Source of the DNA: Kondoa malvinella
Taxonomy: Eukaryota; Basidiomycota; Agaricostilbomycetes; Agaricostilbales; Kondoaceae
NCBI GenBank assembly: GCA_039545315.1
Contig: BCIM01000009.1
Coordinates: 620,001 to 684,000, forward strand
DNA: 64,000 nt
Direction: 5' to 3'
In this document: piece by piece, positions 45,792 to 57,401 of the stretch
Numbering within the stretch: position 1 is the stretch's first letter
Layout: every line of letters starts with the position of its first letter
Notes under the pieces: model-generated
Told to the model about the DNA's origin: nothing
Databases searched by the model: none
Seen by the model: the letters and a program-made list of their open reading frames with translations, nothing else
Made by a program: the position numbers and the translations under genes

Positions 45792-46438
45792 TGCGTCTGT
45801 TTCGCCGGTTTCGTTTGTGTGAAAGGAGTCGTTATTGCATTGTACAGAATGTTCAGCCGTTCAATCCTGTGCTCCCCTGCTTTCGTATAGCAAAGTCGCT
45901 CATCGCTTGGTCTAGAACGCTGTACTGCTGTATCAGCTCCATAGCCTGGCCTCTACAGCAGCCTCGTTCTTGTTCAGTGCTCGACTTGTTTGGACGGACG
46001 TCGTGAAATGGCCAGATCTATTCGATGGCTCCAGCTCCTCGAATAGGTGCTTGCCAGTGTCTCCAGTGCTGGACTTCGCTATCCCAACTTCTGCTGGATT
46101 CCTGTTGGTACCCTGATACTCTGCTAGCCTGGTTCTCTTGCATGCGCCAGCTCTGCGGTCTTTGATGATCGCTTCTACAAACTACCGCCTCTAGCGCCTT
46201 GCCGAGAGCTACGCTATCAGACTTGTCCAATAGCTCTAATGGAAAGAGCAGGGTAGAGACTGTAGCCTAGATGCCAGTCTGTGGAATGTAAAGATCCGAA
46301 GGAGAGGCAATGTCATTGCTGCCTGTTGCACTCCTTCTATGCCGCTCTTGTCGGCAATTGTAAGCCAAGCATGACGTCGGCTCCTATCTTGCCTTACTTC
46401 GATTATTCGGCTGTCCTCTTGATCCGCCAACTTGCAGC
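45792..46438. other. Spacer without recognisable gene
   Basis: About 650 bp between the STIMATE-like gene and the small hydrophilic gene. A stretch at 46228-46250 looks superficially like a tRNA D-arm but has no T-arm. No supported ORF. Confidence 0.4.
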
Positions 46439-47266
46439 ATGCCTACTACTACCAATCCTCATTCAGATCACAACCTACTCTCTAGTAGCGGGGTCGCTCC
46501 GTCCAGCCACGTTACTGCTGGACAGTCTATAGACAGGTCCCAGCAGTTTGACAGCTCTACTGTTGGTCACACCACGACGGGGAACGCTCATACGTGCGCT
46601 CTTCACCATTCTGGTTGAGCTATCGCTGACAGCTTGCTAGGCAACAAATCAGTGACCTCCCTTCTGGCCTACATTTATGCAGGACCTTCCGATGACATGC
46701 ATTCGTGAGCGATGTCTGGCGGAGCAGATCGTCGATGTGCTAAATTCTCGACAGTACTGGCACTAGACGCGCTACAGTACTTGAAAGCACAGGAGGGCAA
46801 CCTGAAAACGGCAGCTCGAAAGTACTCAACGCGGACGGCTACGGAGGTCATCTACCATAGAAAACCGACCATACCGTAAGACACCAGCTCTGATCGCGTG
46901 CGTGGCATCGCCAATAGCACACAGCCACATTACATGACGCCCACTGGCAGTGCGTAAGCTCTGAGACTTGTCGCTCTTGACTTGCGCTGACGATCTTCCA
47001 GCGGCACATCGTCTACTGCCGCCGACTCTGCAGGCCATGTTGGTGCTGGTACCAAGATGAAGGTACGTCGAAAGCACCCTGCTGCACATGGATGCTAAGG
47101 GATCTGCATCAGGGCGTGATGGAACAAGTCACGGCCATGCTACAGGGCGATCATACGAAAGTGGAACACGGGCAGCAAGTAAAGCATGGCGTGGCTCGAC
47201 CCGAGGTAAGCTCTGGTGCGACGAAAGCTTTCTACGTCGCCGAACTGATGCCACTCGTTGCAGTAA
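46439..47266 (+). CDS. Small hydrophilic protein, multi-exon, 5' part unresolved
   Basis: Downstream exons are firm: 46918-46953, 47002-47062, 47113-47205, then the stop codon alone at 47264-47266, with introns of 48-58 nt. They encode HYMTPTGSAGTSSTAADSAG and, further on, KGVMEQVTAMLQGDHTKVEH, GQQVKHGVARPE: very hydrophilic, no Cys, Gly/His/Thr/Ser-rich, with a short amphipathic segment. Upstream, an ATG at 46439 opens a Ser/Thr/His-rich exon to about 46592, and another ATG at 46712 opens a frame reaching the 46876 donor in the correct phase; I cannot decide between them. The make-up resembles stress-related hydrophilic proteins (inference). Not named. Confidence 0.55.
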
Positions 47267-47394
47267 ACGAATCAGATATCAAGCCAATGCATTTATAACA
47301 AAACGACTATGCTTATTATCTCTATGTACGCTAATGCTATAAGTTAATCGACGAATCTAGCTGTACAAATATCTAGTAGTGTCCACCCCTTGCT

Positions 47395-49417
47395 TATCTT
47401 GTTATCGTTGATTGAATCCTAAACGTTGTCCCACCTTTCACGCCTGGAACGACTTTGCATGTCATGATGTGCTTGCCAGGCGGAAGATCCGACCAAACTA
47501 GATTAAGCATGAGCAAAGTAAAGCGCCGCGATAGCAAGCTTACTGTTTCGCGTCCAGTCGTAGACCGGTGCTGTCATTGCGGCTACATGCGAAGATCAGC
47601 TTAGTCATTCGGTTCTGGAGGAAAATTGCTCACCACTGTAGGCCTCGATATGTCGCACTCGTTCCGCAGACTGGTCATCATCTACCCAACAGTCGACGTT
47701 GCCAAATTTATCATCCCAAGTATGCCAAAACCAAAAGCCTGCGACTCCTTGAGCAGTCTCAAAGTCGAAGCTGATTTGCGATCCGCTCTCTGTCGCTTCC
47801 CAGCCCTAGACATTCTATATGAGACTGACACAGGTGACGGTTAACGATTGGCATACCATCTTGCCATTGTGAGTGACATTCGTCCAGCCATCATTGTGGA
47901 CGGGAACAAGAGGGTCATACATCGAGTTGATGCTGCGGCATCGAGGATGATAAGGTGGTATGCTCTCCGTCGCAGACCATTTGGCAAGTATATCCAGCTG
48001 CACGGCTTGATCAGCTAATCAACAGATTGCGTGATCCGGCGACATACTCGAGGCACTGTAGTAGTGATTTCTAGCCCGGGCCAGTCTGGATCATGCGCGG
48101 GCTCTGCTGGCGCCTCACGCTGTAACAGGCAGAGTTGTTCTCGCAGGTAGCCGATGCTGCACCACTAGGTCAGCCGGTCCTAGCAGCAGCAGAGGTAAGT
48201 AGCTTACATCATATCCTAAGACAAGGTCGCGTGAGCAGCTGATGGTACGAGAAGGTGACAGTAGACTCACTCCGAGCGCTACATGTGCTTTGTCGTTCAT
48301 ATGCCGATAATCTACATCGCTAGCCCAATTTGTGAACAACGCTTTGTTGTCGTCAGGATGCTTGAAGTAGTGCGGTAGCATAAAGTTGCGAATGTTGATC
48401 ATCTGCATCCATCGTCAGAAGATAGCTAAATCAGTACGAAAGCTTCACTGACAGGCACATCATGCCATTGAGCAAGCATGATAGAGGGCATCCATCCGTG
48501 TATCATGTCATCGAAGCTGAGTGCGACTACAGACGCGTAGATGATTGCTGGCTGTGAAGGAAGAGAAAGTATTGTTCTAAACACTGCACCTGTCGAAAGT
48601 ATAGACTCGTCTGATCGAGGGTTGCTGTTGATGTCTGCAATCAGGTCTCAGCTCGATGTTTGAGCGGATACTATAGTGACTTGCCCAATTCGACAAACAC
48701 GAGATCCAAGTCTTGTGGCATATGTTCGAGCAGACAATAAGACAGGTAGAGATTTGTTGTAGCAGGCAGGGCGGCAGAAGTGTCAAGTATATGTTCTGCT
48801 TGAGGAAATGTCTCTTGAAACCATTGCAAGACGTGCATATACTAGTATCGAAAGTCAGCGCGAGCCAGTCGACAGAGATCATCGCCTCACCATGTAATTG
48901 TCGGGTGTCAGAGGTGGTAATATTGCGTGGCCGGCAGAGACTAGAAGCTGAATCAGCTGCCTGACAAATGCACTCCAAGAGCATGCATACCTGAGCCTCC
49001 AACTACACCGATCCTTATCTGCTCGCCTCGTAAGGCCTTTTGCAACACTCTCTTAATGCGCTCCCCGCTACCCTCGTATGATCGGGATAGTTTGATGTTA
49101 TGGCGTCCATACTTGAGGACCAGCGGGTCTTGATAGACGTCCGTGACCTTGCATGAAGGCAAAGCTTGTTCGAAACCTGGAGCACCTGCTCTTGAGGAGG
49201 GCGATGTGCATGCGTTGAGATTCAGATGATTGGCTACACTTTCTGCAAGTTTATGAGGTGTTTGCTGCGAGATGTGACCCGTAGAGTTGAGAACGAGAAA
49301 TAAGGTTGCAGTCAAGCAAACAGACAACAAGAGAAATCTTGACGTGACGATTGAGACCGGCATGTTGTGTCGTGCATTGAGATGACACCAGTGGAGTAAG
49401 CTTTGCAGAATCTTCAA
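47395..49417 (-). CDS. Type II membrane SGNH-hydrolase-like protein (capsule-associated family)
   Basis: Exon 1 48991-49417, then about nine more exons to the stop at 47395-47397. One N-terminal helix (FLLLSVCLTATLFLVL), then a lumenal domain beginning IRIGVVGGSVSAGHAILPPL, a GDS-like block I motif. It continues with WFQETFPQAEHILDTSAALP, LLEHMPQDLDLVFVELDINS, PAIIYASVVALSFDDMIHGW and a DxxH-like element in DYRHMNDKAHVALG. The C-terminal beta part (VHNDGWTNVTHNG, ISFDFETAQGVAGFWFW, VDCWVDDD, PPGKHIMTC) matches fungal capsular-associated proteins, thought to be Golgi polysaccharide acyl-esterases or transferases. The intron at 48635-48684 has a GC donor. Start could also be the ATG at 49363. 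Confidence 0.85.
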
Positions 49418-49598
49418 TTCAGCGAAAAGCAGGAACGGTAGAAGCAGACCAAGAGGACCCCAAGAGGTACAAGGTTTGTTTACCGGTACGAGGCAGAACG
49501 CGACCGACGCTAGACCGCCTGAGGATCGACAGATGGCAAATTGGCTTGCAACATTATCCAGCTAAAGAGTACATATTTTGGTCCATGATACAGCACAA

Positions 49599-51907
49599 TC
49601 ACTACGAAGCGTCAAAAAGGAAGGCGGAAGGGCGGGTCGAGTGACTTACCATAACAAACAGGGCTGTCGACGAACACAGAGCAAGAGAGATCAGTCAAGC
49701 TACCAGACACCGCCTGACCAACTCACAATCCATGTCTGTTGGGTGTGAAGCACTCAATTGAGGCTTCTGAGAATATTTCTAGTGGCAAAGGATGAATTAC
49801 GATACCACATCTGCGATGAAAGCGACTGACTGCTGTTAGAAGATCTCGAACAGAGTTGAGCAATTGTAAATAGGACTGCTGAGGGTATTGCGTTAAGCAC
49901 GCAATGACTGTAACATATCAGTGACTTTCCACGAGGAGTCGGGCTGGATGCTCACAAGCGTAGGACATGGCACCAGTCGCCTTTCCAGCTTCGTTGGTGT
50001 CTGCAGATGTCTGGTCGTCCTTACAGCTGTTGATCTGGTTTAGCGCTATTCCACTAAATAGTGAGATCCTTACCCAGACCACATGATGACATCTGTTGAA
50101 GCTAAGTACATTGACGCAAAGGCATAGCGTCACATACCGGCAGCAGATGTCTTGTTCTTTCTTGTGTAGTCATTGCCCTTTTTCTACATAGCAGCCTTTT
50201 AACACAGATTATACTAGAGAGACGATAGCCTTACACTATTTATAGCTGTTTTGGCGAAACCCGACAATGACTTGAAGACGCCTCCGAGCTACAAACAAGA
50301 TGGTCAACGGCATGTCTTTAATGGAGGGGATATACACACATCGCCTTGTAAGTAGCTCGTTGCTGCTTTCATGGCTCCGGAACCGGCGTCGGCCAAAAGA
50401 CTGCCAGGAGAGACTTAGTTTGGCGAGACTATGCACCAGCACGACTCACTTGGGTTCCTTGATCTTGCCTGGCATTCCACGCAATCAGAAATACGCTAAA
50501 GAGAGACTGGGAGATTTACCTTCGGTCGAATACTACCACTCTGTTTCAGAAAGTAGCAGAGGCACATGGAAGCAACTCACAACATAGGGCAAATCCATGA
50601 CAGTAGCCGAATGACAAGAGTCGAAAATAGCAGTAAGTCGACAACCAGGCGGAAGAGGTCTGACAAGAAGATCGTGTAGCTGATCATCGATAATCTCACC
50701 GGCTTGCTTAAAGTCTGCTGGGTATATGCATTCGTCGTAGCCCTGTGGGTCACGAGTTTGGTAAGCGATTTGACTTAGCTGGTAGCAGGATCCTCAACAC
50801 ACATCATCTTCATCGCCGACCTTGTCTTCCACTCTACCGCCATGTCCAGAGTAGTGGAAGCTGCGATTTGACCTGAGCTACTTGCTGGGACAATATGACA
50901 AGACACATACAACAGTGAGTCGCTGTAAGACGGCACCAATTAGCTGATAGACACCGCTGGGTCGCATAATGTCTCACTTGGGCTGAGCTCCTCTAACGAG
51001 CCATTGACAGGCAGCAATGATGTTTGCACGAGTCGGGATCTGTTTGGCACTGCTTTGGGGCGAATCTAGCAACATGACAATGTCTTCTGGCTTGTAACGA
51101 TAATTGCCTGTAGGCCAGAAGCTACGCGTTTAGCTCGGTAGGAATTACGCAGAATCTCACTCACTGCACAAGAAGCGTTGTATATTAATAGCATCATTGT
51201 GGCAGCCTTTCAAAGCGGATGAAGTGCCAGGATAATTGATCCCAATGCAGAGCGCCTTCCTCTTGCCTGAACAGTCTGATACCTTGTAGTATGGCTGTTG
51301 ACCTTGTACTTGCTGTTGTTCTGCGTTGCGAGCTTCAGTACGCGCAGAAGTTGATCAAAGACGCACGTACGAGGCTGATAATGGACAGGCATGTTCGCAT
51401 ATTGAGGAGGCGCATTGTAGCCGGGTCTAGGACCCGATGGAGGAGCGCCATATTGCATTGGCACTGTAAGCGATTTTCGTCAATGATTCGAAGGCATAAG
51501 CCAAGCAGTTGCTCTCACTTCCTCCAGGAGGTCCATTGCTTGGTGGTGCATAGCCTTGACTGTTCATACATTAGCAGAGCCATAGCATGGCTTAGACATC
51601 GGCGTACGAGTTCTGCAGATACTGTCCTTGAGGCGGACCATATGACTGTTGCTGCTGCGGATAACCTTGAGGTTGGCCATAGTTTTGCCCATATGGAGCG
51701 CCAGGAGGTCCGTAACCAGCATTGCTGGGCGGAGGAGCATAAGGCTGCGGCATTCCATAGCCCTGTTGCTGCTGCTGAGGCTGCCCATATGACGGCTGGT
51801 AGCCAGAGCTGGACGCGCGCCAATCAGTTAGGGCTCGATATACTAATGCCACTCGCGTACTTCTGGTGCGGATGGCTCTGCCTATAGTTTGCACCGGGGA
51901 AAGACAT
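49599..51907 (-). CDS. MCA1: Metacaspase type I
   Basis: About fifteen exons. The N-terminal prodomain is Gln/Tyr/Pro/Gly-rich ([20 protein letters not shown]) as in fungal type I metacaspases. The p20 region follows: [20 protein letters not shown], then ILMLLD-like IVMLLDSP, the catalytic His in [15 protein letters not shown] and the catalytic Cys in [19 protein letters not shown]. The p10 part carries [20 protein letters not shown], lining the basic P1 pocket. It cleaves after Arg/Lys, not Asp, and acts in stress death and protein-aggregate clearance. The reading ends SHPTDMDSLFVM, and splicing of the last intron places a TGA directly at the acceptor, so the final coding exon is just the stop codon. 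Confidence 0.93.
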
Positions 51908-51998
51908 GGTCGAATGATGCAAAGGGGAAGGGTGTTGACAAAGGGGTACAGCACATATACATTGCACGACAGTATCTTATAGCTATCTGTACATGCTT

Positions 51999-53474
51999 TC
52001 AAGCTTTCCTGAGAGTTCTGGCCCTGATGATCATTTGCAGCGTCAATTTCTCAATCACATCCTTCAGACCGAATAGCAGCGCTTGTGCCAAGACAGCTTT
52101 CAAAATCTGAGCTTGCATGCCCTGAAGTTGCCGATCGTTAGTTGCTGCTCATGCAGACTATCGAAAAGCGAACCTGGTAAAGACCAGCGACACCCTTTTG
52201 CTTGTACACCTTGATTAAGCAGTCGATAGCCCCGTTGTATCGTTCCTTCTTCGCTTTCAGGCCTAGTACAGCTTGTCTAGTCTGTCCATCGTCGATCTTC
52301 TCGTCTTGAGCTTCCGGTGCGTACTTCGCTTGTAAGCGTACTTTGGCCTACAGAATTGTCAGGGTTGCCATATCACCTCTCTTGCTCAGAAAACGTACCA
52401 TGATATATGGGAACGTCACCTGTAAGCATAGCATCAGCATTGTCAAGGGGAATAAGTGGAAGGCAGCACGCACGACTGTAGCAAGCGTCTTTGACAGAGC
52501 TCCAATCATGAAGGCTTTCCCAGGTGTCATTTTGCCTTCAGCGCCGAGCAGCAGCACTCGGAAGCGCTCGAACATGCCTGTCAACGCAAAACCTAGTCAG
52601 ACACGATTGGTCCGCCGACAGATGTTACACTGACCATAGGTGATGGCAGGGTTGACACATAGAACCAGACTGGGCTTAAGACCCCTCCATAAGCCAGTAA
52701 CGCCATCTTCAGCCAAAATATCAGACACGGTTTCAGCTAAACCTCGAGAGGCTTCAGATTCGTCGAGTTGCTGTCTTGTAGCCACAACTGAGACGGGTAT
52801 AGTGAATAGCTGCGAGATTGCAGCTGCGAGTGCGCCGAGTACCAATTCCATACTAATGACCGAATCAATATCCCGTGTGATGTGTTTCGCATGACTTGAC
52901 CCACGCTGTGCTCAGCGCTTTTGGTGCTACTAATGCGCCTGTAAGGAAGGGGTAGAGGCGCTCTATGTATGCTGTTCGTACGACTGTCGCCCAGTAGAAG
53001 TAAGCGCTGTTCAACCCGACATGACAAGTCAGCCTGAGAATCAAGCAAAAGCAGCCGGACCGAACAATTGCATGCTGAACGAGTTGAGCATGGAAGCGCC
53101 GTATCCTCGATAAAACCCGGCCAAGCCTTGTTCCTTCAACAGCTGTTTCGCTACCGCTCGCATGCCAGGCGACGAGCGAGGCAACCTTCTTGGTGCTCCA
53201 TCTCGCTTGATGGTCTGCTGTGGTACCGAAGACTCGGCTTCTGCTCTCTCGTCGGCCTGAATCTTTGTCTTGACACTATCGAAATGGCACAAGTGATGAA
53301 TAGCCGAGCCGGCTGAAGGCAGACAGCAGCTCACGTATCAAGCGGATAGACTATAGAATTTGCAAAGACGCCTGCAGATAGCTGTCAGCGAGTAGAGGCT
53401 TGCAAGAAGGGCCCCCGCTTGCCTCCCAAAGCTCCAGCAAGTGCGTTGCCTAGAGGTGTTAATTTCTCTGGCAT
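51999..53474 (-). CDS. Peroxisomal adenine nucleotide carrier (PMP47/ANT1 type)
   Basis: Start MPEKLTPLGNALAGALGG at 53474; eight or more exons ending at 51999. Mitochondrial-carrier-family repeats: IVYPLDTVKTKIQAD (PxD motif 1), RGYGASMLNSFSMQFAYFYW, repeat 2 with FTIPVSVVATRQQ (PVSV in place of PxD, as in the PMP47 group), DGVTGLWRGLKPSLVLCVNP and repeat 3 FPYIMAKVRLQA. The sequence around SMQFAYFYW and LCVNPAITYG is characteristic of the peroxisomal ATP/AMP carrier supplying ATP for fatty-acid activation. The first intron (53373-53422) has a GC donor (G|GCAAGC). Shares orientation with metacaspase and lies 91 bp upstream of it. Confidence 0.92.
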
Positions 53475-53633
53475 CTTGAATTTGGATACGAGTAGCGAGG
53501 ATATACACGGCTAGAGAGCGACAAAGGCTGAACGGTGGTATCAAGCAACCGCTCTCTTGCGCATTCATCACAGTTTCAACCGGCTATATTTTACCCGAAC
53601 ATACAGGACGCTCTAAAGCAGGGCAATAGCATA

Positions 53634-56600
53634 CTAGAAGGACAGCCATTTATAAGCCAACTTCTTTGCCAGCGGGAGTGAACCAGTCGTCAAGTAGATT
53701 TGGCTCAAGTTGAATGCGGCCGTCCGTTTCAATGCTTGATCAGCGGTGCTCGGCTCCGCGATGTCCAGCTCTAGAGCCCGCTGATAGTGTCGCACAGCCA
53801 GATTGACGATACCTGACGTGGATATCAGCAAGGATAACAAAGAAGGCACGACAACTGACCGAGATGGTGAAAGAGCCGGCCCATATTGTGCTCGACTTCA
53901 ACCGAAGGACCACCTCGGAGCTTGCGATAGCGATCAAAGAATGCTAAAGCTTGAGATATCTGATGTTGGCGGTTGTCGGTCTGCCTTTGCATGGCACGAT
54001 GTAGATATGCAATACCACACAGCAGATTGTTGAGCATATCATCAGGAGCTGCTTCTTGTGCACGCAGTAGATAGTCTACCTGCTAATCAGCCGATAGCGT
54101 GGTAATCCCTCGGCATCGCTTACATATAGATGGCTGATAGCTCTTCGATGCAAGAAGCCCTTGCCCATAGAAGGAGAAGAAATGGGGGTTTGTCTTGGTC
54201 GGCTTGAACGACAGAAACTCTTCCTCGTCCTCATCTGATTCTGGCTGGCGGCTCTCCTCTTGACCAGCCTTGATATCGACGACTCGCTTATCCAACATCT
54301 TGATCTGACGCAGAATGAACTTTTGCAGATTGGCACTTGACAACGTATTGGCAGAAGCATTGTTGTTGAGGAGACAGGCAGCGAGTAAACGCAGAGGGTC
54401 GGTTTGCAAAGTTTGCTTGAGAATGATCTTGCGAAGCTCTTCCGAGACAACGTCCCATTTTTGAGCATGCATTGCGAAGGACACCAAGCCAAAGCGCAGA
54501 GCTCGGACACGAGGTAGTTCAGTCTTGAATACTGCAGCGGTGAGTAGGTGCTTGATCATGGCGTCTGCCTCTGCGAAGTCGCCGACGCAAGTCAGCGCTC
54601 GGCCATACTGCTTCGAAATCAGTGAGTGCTTAGCTTAGAGAGAGAAAGACAGACTCTGAGCGCCAACGAAAGCCAGTCGTCAAAGCTTATACCTCGGAAT
54701 GAGTTCGAGTATTCAGCTTGGCCTCCATCGGACTCCTCGTCCTCTGCACTTTACATCAGAATTGATTATGTTATGTTTAGAAACGACTGACCTATGGCAT
54801 CCTCCATCCGGTCAAGGAGATCATTAGCTTCCTCATCAACGTCCTGTTCCGCCTTCTTCTTTTTCTTGGTACGGATCATCCCCTTGAACTTCGATTTCTG
54901 TTCGCACAATTAGAACAGCTCATTTTAACAAGCATAGAAGCATACGCCATCGGTCGGGAACAGAGCTTTTGTCTCTCGGAAGCCATCAAGCAGAGTGCCA
55001 GCGAGATCTAGCCATTCCCAAGTAGCGTTCATATCTCCAGCTTCCATATCGGGCTCGATGGATTCCAGCTTGCGCTTGGTAGCTTCATATTCAGCCTCGC
55101 GCAGCCGTTCGTTCTCAAGCTTCTCTTCCAGACTGAGCTTCGACTTGGAAGGTCTCGGATTCCTCTGCATACGTTTTCGGTATTTCTTCTCGACTGGAGT
55201 TTCATCTTCGTCTGGTGTGTGGCCGCCTTCATCTGCTGGTTGATCAATCTGATCCATTGGCTGATCGCCATCAGTCATGGCAGCAGCTTGGCGAGCGGCT
55301 TTCTTCGCTTGACGACCTTGTCTACGCTTCTCGAGTACTGTCAGAGTTGCCAAAGCTCAGCAATGCAATGCACCATTCTAGCTTCCACTGACCTCCGTTG
55401 ACTAACTCCATAGCTTCATCACGTCTACCCAGCGCTTCAAGGACTTCTGCCTGCTGCAACCTTGCATTCATATTATCCGGTTCTTGTTGAATGACATTAT
55501 CGAAACACTCTGCCGCAGCTTCATTGTTACCTAGCGATTTGTTGCATCGACCGATACGGAAGATGACATCTGTAGTATTTGTTAGATCACATTCGGCCAT
55601 GTCTGTGTAAAGTTGAAGAGCATCTTCGTATTGTCGTGCATCAAAAAAGACATCTGCTATTTCACCATAGATGGAAGGATAATCATAGACGTCCAGCTCC
55701 TGTATGATGGCCAGATGTCGCTGTGGAAAATGAATCATCCATGTAAGCTGAAATCCGCTAAATGAGTGCTTCCCCACCTTTGCCTCGTCCATCTCCTTTA
55801 CTGCCAATCTCCCAATCAGCAAAGTAGCTCTCAGCTCTGGCTCCAAATAATACACAGGCAGATTCTCCAACACGATCAGCTGCTCTTCCTTGTCCCAACC
55901 AGGTCTTGTTTTCCGCTCCGTATCAAACTCCCTGTCATCCCTGAACCTCATCCATATCTGACCCTGCTCCAATCTGCCTTGTAGCCACCTCGCACCCGTT
56001 TTGAGGGTATCCATAATATCATGCCACGAATTCCGACCCTTCATTAAATCGGTCAACAGACAAAGATCTTGGACTTCTAAAGCTCCTTCGACCGGTCCGG
56101 CTGGGTAGTGCTTTTGAGCATGCTGGAAAGCGTTTTGGAGCAATTGATAGGCCTTTTCTTTCTCTTTTAATTGGAGGAGAATAGGGACCAGCGTACGTAA
56201 AGTGAGGGCATCGTGAGGGTGGAGTTTGAGAATCGCTTCGAATCCGTTTGCTGCTAGTCGGTGTTTTCCAATCTCGTGGTAGAGCGCAGCCCGATCCCAT
56301 AGCGTGTCAACGTCTTTTCGATCCGCTTTCACTGCTTGGGAATAGCAATAGATGGCTTGATTGCTTAGACTGAGTTCTCGAGATCGGACAGCCAGTTCTT
56401 TCCATAGTTCTGGAGCTCGGCCGGACAAATGAGCGGCAATGATGGACACTTGAAGCGCTTTCTCGTGATTGCCAGCTTCGCCGTGTATAGCAGCTAGAGT
56501 GTTCCAAGCAGCCGAAACAGCAGGTTCTATTCGAATGACTTCTTGAAGAATAGACATGGCTTCGTTGTGCTCTTGCATGATGTAGTGCATGTTGGCTTTG

Positions 56601-57251
56601 GAGAGTAAAGCAGTCACTTCTTGCGATGGAACAATGTCTGCTCGACTTCTTCTCATGCGAATGGAACGTTTGGTCTTGTTGTTTACATCTAGCTCTTCGT
56701 CCAGTTCGGCTAGGGCTTCTTCGGTAGTCTGATCCCAAGCTTGACTGAATGCACCTCCTCGAACTGACATGTCTGCTGCTGAGCCAATCTGCGGAACTCG
56801 CATGGCAGATATGAGACGGCTAGAATAGAGTTGTGTATTAGAGCCAGAATAGCAGATCTGATAAAGCTGCCTGACTTGAGTTCATCATCCTGTCACTTGC
56901 ACATTAGCTTGACCGTAGAGCTACCAGACGAATGCAACACACCTCATCTCCTTCACCAGTCTCATCTAAGCCAGTCCCGGGATAGATGGGCGTAGCTTTC
57001 GCTTTGCCTTTGCCCTTGTCTTTGCTCGGTATAGGCTGTTGGTCTTCGCCTGACTCGTCTGATTCCTCCTCTTCCGAATCATCCTCGTCCTCATCATCGT
57101 CATCAGAGTCATCCTCTTCGTCTGATTCTTCACTCGTCTCTGAGCCAGATGCTGCAGCTGTACTCCTCTGTTTTTTCAGATTTGAAGGTCCTGCTTGAGG
57201 TGTTTCGCCAAACAGCGCTGGATCCAAGGGAAAGTCATGGCCACCATTCAT
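53634..57251 (-). CDS. TFC4: TFIIIC TPR subunit (tau131/Tfc4/GTF3C3)
   Basis: Exons 56943-57251, 56876-56889 (14 nt), 55779-56819 approx., 55393-55720, 54946-55337, 54792-54897, and further exons to 53634. The N-terminus is highly acidic (EESDEEDDSDDDDEDEDDSE). TPR array 1: ANMHYIMQEHNEAMSILQEV, AWNTLAAIHGEAGNHEKALQ, YCYSQAVKADRKDVDTLWDR; array 2: IFRIGRCNKSLGNNEAAAEC; the C-terminal end AVRHYQRALELD and FNLSQIYLTTGSLPLAKKLA is typical of Tfc4. It bridges TFIIIC bound to the A box with TFIIIB during Pol III initiation on tRNA genes. Divergent from the F-box gene across 150 bp. Confidence 0.94.
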
Positions 57252-57401
57252 CGCTGTGGTATCTTTTGCAATGGCTAGGGTATTTGTGCCAGCTATGGCC
57301 GCTGCTCGGAGTCAACACGAGACACGCGCGAGTTGACGCGGTGCAGCCAATCAGTCGAATCGTCCTGATTTCTCCTTCTGGCAACCAATAGGGACAGCAA
57401 G

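Noticed and set aside
46228..46300. tRNA-like segment (TAGCTC...GAGC D-arm look-alike)
   Set aside because: No matching anticodon stem, no T-arm GTTC-type loop and no acceptor stem.
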